Below are positions 1 to 3,958 of a stretch of 6,632 nucleotides of DNA, in pieces. Numbering within the stretch: position 1 is the stretch's first letter; every line of letters starts with the position of its first letter. The notes below the pieces were generated by a model. The model saw only the letters and a program-made list of their open reading frames with translations. It had not been told where the DNA came from and did no database searches. This DNA is from Methanobacteriota archaeon. GTDB lineage: Archaea; Methanobacteriota; Methanobacteria; Methanobacteriales; Methanobacteriaceae. The stretch covers positions 1-6,632 of the forward strand of contig JAEYQZ010000157.1 of assembly GCA_023409695.1 (NCBI GenBank), given 5' to 3'. The position numbers and the translations under genes were made by a program.

Positions 1-295
1 CTGTAGGATGGTGGGGAGTTCTAAGTGGTGGAAGAATTCCCACGTTTTTTAATTCCCTTGTGATTGGAAATACCTTTTTTCGAAGGTATTGAGGCGTATT
101 CATATAAGTGAGAACATCACTAATAAACTTTACCTCTTTGCTATCAGAAATATCGTTGTAAACAACAATCTTATCCGCCTTAAATATTGCCGCAGATCTA
201 CCAATCAACCCTATCTTATAAGTCTTTATCCTCAAATCTTTACTCTCAGCAGTTATTGAGGCAGGTATAAAAATGGATAAATGTCTTAATGTCAT
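1..295 (-). CDS. SPOUT-fold RNA methyltransferase (Methyltrn_RNA_3 / DUF171 family), N-terminal part only
   Basis: Predicted SAM-dependent RNA methyltransferase of the SPOUT (trefoil-knot) class, annotated in archaea as a putative RNA uridine N3-methyltransferase and related to eukaryotic SPOUT1; the substrate is inferred, probably rRNA. Translating the minus strand from the ATG at 293-295 gives 98 open codons to the window edge. Family hallmarks are an opening segment LSIFIPASITAESKDLRIKT (residues 6-25), then KIGLIGRSAAIFKADKIVVYND (about 27-48; first knot strand and helix), PQYLRKKVFP (68-77) and the signature GILPPLRTPHHP (86-97). It closely resembles my recollection of the Methanothermobacter MTH1 protein, which is about 270 residues, so roughly two thirds, including the SAM-binding knot, is missing on the left. 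AGTGG just before the ATG is at best a weak ribosome-binding site. The gene follows the METTL5-like gene on the same strand after 222 bases. In related genomes ribosomal protein L3 lies downstream (recall, not visible here). Confidence 0.85.
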   Translation of the reverse strand, partial: MTLRHLSIFIPASITAESKDLRIKTYKIGLIGRSAAIFKADKIVVYNDISDSKEVKFISDVLTYMNTPQYLRKKVFPITRELKNVGILPPLRTPHHPT

Positions 296-517
296 TTTCC
301 ACTATCTGTTTTCTATCTTTAATAAATATATAGTGCAACCTTTTTAGATTTAGCTTAAGTTATATATAAATACTAAGATACAATATTATTACTCTCAAAA
401 TTATTTTATAATAATTTATGATTTAGGGCTATTTAATAGTTTGTATATCAAATAACATCATTAACTATGGAGTTTTTTATATATAAATATTATGGGAAGT
501 TAAACCCTCTATTTTAT
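296..517. other. AT-rich intergenic spacer between two minus-strand genes
   Basis: This 222-base spacer has no open frame worth calling on either strand; the ATG at 491 on the plus strand meets a stop after three codons. It holds TATA-like sequences at 358-375 and about 475-492, the latter readable in both directions. It also has a perfect 8-bp all-A/T inverted repeat with a 4-base loop at 398-417, and a plus-strand run of six Ts at 473-478. I see no T-run of five or more on the minus strand directly after the methylase stop, so read-through from the methylase into the SPOUT gene is possible. Confidence 0.5.
358..375 (-). promoter_or_regulatory. Candidate archaeal TATA box for the SPOUT methyltransferase gene
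   Basis: Read on the minus strand, bases 370 to 363 spell TTTATATA, the methanogen TATA consensus, inside TAGTATTTATATATAAC. With normal archaeal spacing, transcription would start near 340 and give a leader of about 45 bases before the ATG at 295. A second AT-rich match (CTATATATTTATTAAAG, about 333-317) is closer and would give an almost leaderless message. The region is so AT-rich that chance matches are expected, so the position is an inference. Confidence 0.4.
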
Positions 518-1165
518 CTATTTCTTCTTTTGAATCCGTAGCACAATCACATCTATATCAATCTTTTCCTTTTCATGAAAATGATAAGTGCGGGGTATGG
601 GAAAACTATAAGAAAATTTGTGTGTTATGCAACCACCTAATTTATTAAAGAATTTTTCTACAAAGGGTTCCGTCTCAAGTATATGAAATGAATATACAAC
701 AGGAGCAATTTCCATGGATTTAGTCATGAAGATTCTATCTGCTTCTTTTCTTTTTGCCTTTTGTGCCCCAAATGGGGGGTTCTGAATTACAGTATCTGCA
801 CTTCCAGTAAAATTTTGAATATCTTTTGAGATGAATTCTATATTATCTTCAATACCCATTTTAGATGCCTGTATCCCTGCAATTTCTACTGCTTCAGGAT
901 CAATATCCACACCAGTAACTTCACTTGCTCCAAGTAAAGCAGCCCCAATAGCAAATATACCAGTACCGCAGCCTAAATCAACCACATTTTTATCTTTTAT
1001 ATCCCCCAAAGAATACGCATTCCATAAAATATCAGAGGCAATGTTTGAGGGTGTTGTGTACTGTTCCAGATGAACTTTTGGAGATTTATGGGGCGGAATT
1101 TGTTGAAGCATCATTTCAAGATGTCTTTTCTTGGTAATTGTTATCTTTTTACTCATTTTTAGCAT
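518..1165 (-). CDS. METTL5-like N6-adenine RNA methyltransferase (predicted RNA methylase, COG2263 type)
   Basis: Class I SAM-dependent methyltransferase of 215 residues. The family hallmark LEQYTTPSNIASDILW spans about 33-48. The SAM-binding motif I is VVDLGCGTGIFAIGAA at 61-76. Motif II has the acidic pair GVDID at 85-89. The catalytic motif IV is NPPF at 129-132, which marks methylation of an exocyclic amino group, usually N6 of adenine. Near the end, PRTYHFHEKEKIDIDVIVLR matches the conserved C-terminal strand region. Eukaryotic METTL5 modifies a single adenosine in small-subunit rRNA with the activator TRMT112; an rRNA target here is inferred. Length is normal. The start is ambiguous: the ATG at 1165 lacks a clear ribosome-binding site, and the ATG at 1156 (MSKKITITKKRHLEMM) has GGATG upstream and fits the family start about as well. 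The gene is divergent from pycA and points toward the SPOUT methyltransferase, so two RNA-modifying enzymes lie side by side. Confidence 0.88.
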   Translation of the reverse strand: MLKMSKKITITKKRHLEMMLQQIPPHKSPKVHLEQYTTPSNIASDILWNAYSLGDIKDKNVVDLGCGTGIFAIGAALLGASEVTGVDIDPEAVEIAGIQASKMGIEDNIEFISKDIQNFTGSADTVIQNPPFGAQKAKRKEADRIFMTKSMEIAPVVYSFHILETEPFVEKFFNKLGGCITHKFSYSFPIPRTYHFHEKEKIDIDVIVLRIQKKK

Positions 1166-1174
1166 CCATATCTT

Positions 1175-1194
1175 ACTTAATTAAACTTAATTAG
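1175..1194. repeat. 10-bp tandem direct repeat upstream of the METTL5-like gene
   Basis: ACTTAATTAA is followed immediately by ACTTAATTAG, two copies differing only in the last base and spaced by exactly one helical turn. They begin 10 bases upstream of the first possible start of the minus-strand methylase, between its candidate TATA box and its start codon. A regulator site is possible, but the sequence is entirely low-complexity A/T-rich and could be replication slippage. Confidence 0.6.
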
Positions 1195-1209
1195 AAATAA
1201 ATATAGATC

Positions 1210-1220
1210 AAATATAAATT
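1210..1220 (-). promoter_or_regulatory. Candidate TATA box for the METTL5-like gene
   Basis: The minus strand reads AATTTATATTT here, close to the archaeal TATA consensus. Typical spacing places the transcription start near 1190, giving a leader of about 25 to 35 bases. The surrounding spacer is AT-rich, so this is only the best of several matches. Confidence 0.35.
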
Positions 1221-1242
1221 AATAAGTGATCATGAATCATAG

Positions 1243-1250
1243 CTATAAAT
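1243..1250 (+). promoter_or_regulatory. Candidate TATA box for the pycA-birA transcript
   Basis: CTATAAAT on the plus strand is a reasonable TATA element; transcription would then begin near 1270 and include the whole relic copy of the pycA start in a leader of about 115 bases. A competing element, CATATAAA at about 1340-1347, lies inside the relic and would give a leader of only about 20 bases. Which is used decides whether the upstream mini-ORF is ever transcribed. The sequence alone does not resolve this. Confidence 0.3.
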
Positions 1251-1304
1251 AACTAAATAAATCTACGATATCCATGTTAATCTTAAATTTTTAGAGAGGA
1301 TATT

Positions 1305-1382
1305 ATGTTTAAAATCATTGCTAATCTTGACGAGAACGTCATATAAACTTGTGGAGAAACTAATGTAAATAGTGTTGCTAGG
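1305..1382 (+). pseudogene. Relic partial tandem duplicate of the pycA 5' end
   Basis: This stretch is a decayed copy of the first 30 codons of pycA. In the frame of the ATG at 1305 it reads MFKIIANLDENVI, a TAA stop at 1344-1346, then TCGETNVNSVAR and a TGA at 1383-1385. Aligned with the start of PycA (MFNKILIANRGEIAIRV and so on to residue 30), 15 of 25 positions are identical: the shared pieces are MF, KI, IAN, E, I, C, E, V and SVA. Gaps of one, one and three codons keep the frame. At the DNA level, 1364-1379 matches 1464-1479 at 15 of 16 bases, ATTGCTAATC is shared exactly, and the sequence before the ATG (AGAGGATATT) resembles the pycA ribosome-binding region (AGGTGATATC). It is too short and stop-interrupted to encode an enzyme. 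The 13-codon upstream part could still be translated as a leader peptide. Confidence 0.75.
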
Positions 1383-1386
1383 TGAT
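1380..1386 (+). promoter_or_regulatory. Ribosome-binding site that fixes the pycA start
   Basis: AGGTGAT is a near-perfect complement of the archaeal 16S rRNA 3' end and sits three bases before the ATG at 1390. It makes 1390 the real start. The frame is also open from a GTG at 1372, which would add six residues (from GTG TTG CTA GGT GAT ATC), but that start has no ribosome-binding site and would put the Shine-Dalgarno sequence inside the gene. Confidence 0.85.
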
Positions 1387-1389
1387 ATC

Positions 1390-2880
1390 ATGTTTAATAA
1401 AATACTGATTGCTAATCGTGGTGAAATTGCAATAAGAGTAATGAGAGCATGTAAAGAGCTCGGTGTAAAAAGTGTTGCTGTATACTCTGATGCAGATTCC
1501 AATTCTCTTTTTGCAAAATATGCTAATGAAGCTTATAATATAGGAAATCCAAGCCCATCACAGAGTTATCTAAACATTGAAAAGATAATCGATGTTGCAG
1601 AAAAATGTGGTGCTGAGGCAATTCATCCAGGTTACGGATTTTTAGCCGAAAATCCTAAATTAGGATTTGAATGTGAAAAACATGGTATCAAATTAATAGG
1701 ACCTAATGGTTCTATTATAGAAGCCATGGGAAGTAAAATTGAGTCTAAAAAGTTAATGGAAAAAGCAGGAGTTCCTGTTGTTCCCGGTACTGCCAAAGGG
1801 GTGACTGACATTGATGAAGCAGTTGACATAGCAGAATCAATTGGATACCCCGTTATTGTAAAAGCATCTGCTGGAGGTGGGGGAATTGGAATGCGTACAG
1901 TTTACGAAGAAGATGAGCTTGTACGTGCAATTGAGTCCACACAGTCAGTTGCAGCATCGGCATTTGGAGACTCAACAATTTACATTGAGAAATACATAGA
2001 AGAACCAAGACATATTGAATTCCAGATACTCGCAGACGAACATGGAAATACCATTCACGCTGCAGACAGGGAATGTTCAATTCAAAGAAGACATCAAAAA
2101 CTGATTGAAGAAGCACCTTCCCCAATTATGACCGATGAACTTCGAGAAGAAATGGGCAGTGCGGCAGTTAGAGCTGCTTCTTCTATTGGTTACACCAATG
2201 CAGGAACTGTTGAATTTTTATATTCAAATGGTGAATTTTACTTCCTTGAAATGAACACACGTATACAGGTTGAACACCCAATAACTGAAATAATAACAGG
2301 AATAGATCTCGTAAAAGAACAGATTAAAATAGCATCCGGCGAAGAACTCTGCTGCAGACAGGAAGATATTACAGTTAGAGGACATGCCATAGAATGCAGA
2401 ATAAATGCGGAAGATCCAATGAACGACTTTGCTCCAAATCCTGGCAAAATAACTGGATATCGTTCTCCAGGCGGAATCGGAGTTAGGGTTGACAGTGGAG
2501 TTTACATGAATTATACAATACCTTCCTTCTACGATTCCATGATATCAAAACTTATAGTTTATGGAATGACAAGGGACGAATGTATAGCCCGTATGAGAAG
2601 GGCCCTAAATGAGTATATCATATTAGGAGTTAAAACCACCATCCCATTCCATAAATCGATGATGCTGAGTGAAAGTTTCATAAAAGCTAAACTACACACT
2701 CACTTCGTTGATGAATACCGTGATGAAATCATGGGACACATGGCGCAGGTAATGAAAGCTGATGAAAAGATTGCAGCAAGGCTGAAATCTACATTCTTAC
2801 CATCCCCTAAAATTGCCGCAGTGTCTGCTGCCGTAAATAGTTATGTAACAAACGTAAATAATTCCAAAAAGGAATTATAA
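1390..2880 (+). CDS. pycA: Pyruvate carboxylase subunit A (biotin carboxylase)
   Basis: ATP-grasp enzyme of 496 residues that carboxylates biotin using ATP and bicarbonate. In methanogens it works in the cytoplasm with a separate PycB subunit (carboxyltransferase plus biotin carrier) to make oxaloacetate from pyruvate. The N-terminal biotin carboxylase domain opens with KILIANRGEIAIRVMRAC (4-21), and IHPGYGFLAEN lies at 78-88. The ATP-grasp domain shows the glycine-rich loop KASAGGGGIGMR (158-169), H208 in EEPRHIE, E275, and FLEMNTRIQVEHPITE (285-300), which supplies E287, N289, R291 and E295. The C-terminal biotin carboxylase domain follows (HAIECRINAEDP, then FAPNPGKI). All expected catalytic residues are present. 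The loop has Ile where bacterial AccC proteins usually have Arg (GGGGRGM); I believe methanogen PycA often does too. Acetyl-CoA carboxylase AccC is the alternative name for this fold, but the archaeal context and adjacent ligase favour PycA. It probably shares a transcript with birA, 49 bases downstream. No pycB is in the window. Confidence 0.93.
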   Translation: MFNKILIANRGEIAIRVMRACKELGVKSVAVYSDADSNSLFAKYANEAYNIGNPSPSQSYLNIEKIIDVAEKCGAEAIHPGYGFLAENPKLGFECEKHGIKLIGPNGSIIEAMGSKIESKKLMEKAGVPVVPGTAKGVTDIDEAVDIAESIGYPVIVKASAGGGGIGMRTVYEEDELVRAIESTQSVAASAFGDSTIYIEKYIEEPRHIEFQILADEHGNTIHAADRECSIQRRHQKLIEEAPSPIMTDELREEMGSAAVRAASSIGYTNAGTVEFLYSNGEFYFLEMNTRIQVEHPITEIITGIDLVKEQIKIASGEELCCRQEDITVRGHAIECRINAEDPMNDFAPNPGKITGYRSPGGIGVRVDSGVYMNYTIPSFYDSMISKLIVYGMTRDECIARMRRALNEYIILGVKTTIPFHKSMMLSESFIKAKLHTHFVDEYRDEIMGHMAQVMKADEKIAARLKSTFLPSPKIAAVSAAVNSYVTNVNNSKKEL

Positions 2881-2891
2881 TTATATTTTTT
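2858..2891 (+). terminator. Hairpin plus T-run at the pycA end, possible terminator or attenuator before birA
   Basis: ATAATTCC, a loop of AAAAA, and GGAATTAT form a perfect 8-bp stem (2858-2878) that overlaps the last codons and stop of pycA. Seven bases later comes TTTTTT (2886-2891). The layout resembles an intrinsic terminator, although the stem is short and has only two G-C pairs, and archaeal termination depends mainly on the T-run. Since birA starts 39 bases downstream on the same strand, partial termination would lower the ligase relative to PycA. RNA 3'-end data would decide this. Confidence 0.45.
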
Positions 2892-2929
2892 CAGGTTATA
2901 TTATTATTTAAAACAAAATCGGTGTTAAA

Positions 2930-3895
2930 ATGAAAGATAAAGTGTTAGAAACTCTTTATGAAAAAAAAGGAGAATATGTCTCTACCCATGACCTAGCCTC
3001 AAAACTTGAAATTCCAGTATCTGAAGTACAGGAACATGTAACATCGCTTAAAAATGAAGGATATACCATAGAAACATCTTCTGATGAAGGATTAAAGCTT
3101 AAAGAAGATCTAACTCTATTATTACCTCATAAACTCAAAAACAGTCTCAAAACCAGTTACATTGGGAAAGAAATTCACTACTTTAGAGAAGTGGATTCCA
3201 CAAACGAAGTTGCAAAAAAATTGGCCAGAGAAGATGCACCAGAAGGAACAATTGTAATAGCAGAAAGTCAGAGCAGAGGAAAAGGCAGACGTGGGAAAAA
3301 ATGGGTATCTCCATTAGGCGGTGCATGGTTATCTATTATCTTAAGGCCTAATACATTACCTATCAATGCCCCCCAATTAACATTTATAGCAGGTGTTGCC
3401 GCTGCAGAAATTATAAAAGATGAATATGGACTTGATGCAGGTATAAAATGGCCAAATGATGTTTTAATAGATGATAAAAAAGTTTGTGGAGTACTAACTG
3501 AGATAAGCACTGAAATAGACACAATTGACTACATCGTTACAGGAATTGGAATCGATGCCAATATTGATGTGAATTTACTCCCTCCGGAACTCCAGGATAC
3601 AACGACATCTCTTAAAAGCGAACTGAATCAGGATGTATCCCGTATGATACTGGTACAAAAGTTCCTCGGAAATTTCGAAGCAATGTATGATGAATTCAAT
3701 AAAGGTAATTTCCATGAAATTTTAAGAAAATGGCGCCAGCTTTCAAAAACCATTGGAAGACAGGTAGAAATTAGAAAAGGAACTGAATTTGTGCGTGGAG
3801 AAGCTGTAGGTGTAAACAGCAAAGGGGCATTAATTTTAGAACTTGATGATGGAACACTTAAAAAAATTATTTCAGGGGAATGCAGACATATTTAG
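2930..3895 (+). CDS. birA: Biotin-protein ligase with N-terminal winged-helix domain (BirA type)
   Basis: Bifunctional-type biotin ligase of 321 residues, the usual length of E. coli BirA-like proteins. It makes biotinyl-5'-AMP from biotin and ATP and transfers biotin to a lysine of the carrier protein; here the obvious client is PycB. Residues 1-60 form a winged helix-turn-helix (STHDLASKLEIPVSEVQEHV at 18-37). The catalytic domain has DSTN (89-92), the biotin/adenylate loop SRGKGRRGKKW (115-125), KWPNDVLI (173-180) with K173 matching the catalytic lysine region, KKVCGVLTEI (183-192) and VTGIGIDANID (203-213). A C-terminal SH3-like domain follows from about 275 (GRQVEIRKG to the end). The ATG at 2930 has GGTG at 2921-2924, six bases upstream. 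The winged helix suggests it may also regulate transcription of biotin-related genes, but I found no convincing BirA-type operator in this window. Confidence 0.94.
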   Translation: MKDKVLETLYEKKGEYVSTHDLASKLEIPVSEVQEHVTSLKNEGYTIETSSDEGLKLKEDLTLLLPHKLKNSLKTSYIGKEIHYFREVDSTNEVAKKLAREDAPEGTIVIAESQSRGKGRRGKKWVSPLGGAWLSIILRPNTLPINAPQLTFIAGVAAAEIIKDEYGLDAGIKWPNDVLIDDKKVCGVLTEISTEIDTIDYIVTGIGIDANIDVNLLPPELQDTTTSLKSELNQDVSRMILVQKFLGNFEAMYDEFNKGNFHEILRKWRQLSKTIGRQVEIRKGTEFVRGEAVGVNSKGALILELDDGTLKKIISGECRHI

Positions 3896-3942
3896 AGAAT
3901 TATTTCAAGCCGTAGGACAAAATATAATTGATTAAACTAACT

Positions 3943-3958
3943 TCTATTTTATTTTTTT
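3943..3958 (+). terminator. T-rich terminator after birA
   Basis: TCTATTTTATTTTTTT on the plus strand, about 50 bases after the birA stop, has runs of four and seven Ts typical of archaeal termination. There is no strong hairpin before it. Its last two Ts form part of the stop codon (read on the minus strand) of the convergent histidine kinase gene, so the 61-base spacer is compact. On the minus strand the corresponding exit region has only short T-runs such as TATATTTTG. Confidence 0.5.

Noticed and set aside
398..417. Perfect 8-bp inverted repeat as a terminator or operator
   Set aside because: The stem is entirely A/T in a very AT-rich spacer, has no following T-run in the minus direction of the neighbouring genes, and is readily expected by chance.
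831..1073. 80-codon plus-strand frame opposite the METTL5-like gene
   Set aside because: It is the shadow of the methylase, whose conserved motifs on the minus strand explain the region fully.
1372..1389. Upstream GTG as the start of pycA (six extra residues)
   Set aside because: The extension would contain the strong AGGTGAT ribosome-binding site, has no site of its own, and the family begins at MFNKILIANRGE. The GTG also lies inside the relic duplicate, in a different frame from it.
1166..1389. BirA-type operator (paired halves like TTGTAAAC and GTTTACAA) in the pycA upstream region
   Set aside because: Only single loose matches such as TGTAAAT were found, with no partner half-site at the expected spacing, and that one belongs to the relic copy of the pycA coding sequence.
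1853..2125. Open frames antisense to pycA, including one of 90 codons, and similar frames antisense to birA and the kinase
   Set aside because: They overlap well-supported genes entirely, match no family I recognise, and lack convincing ribosome-binding sites; they are by-products of codon bias in the real genes.
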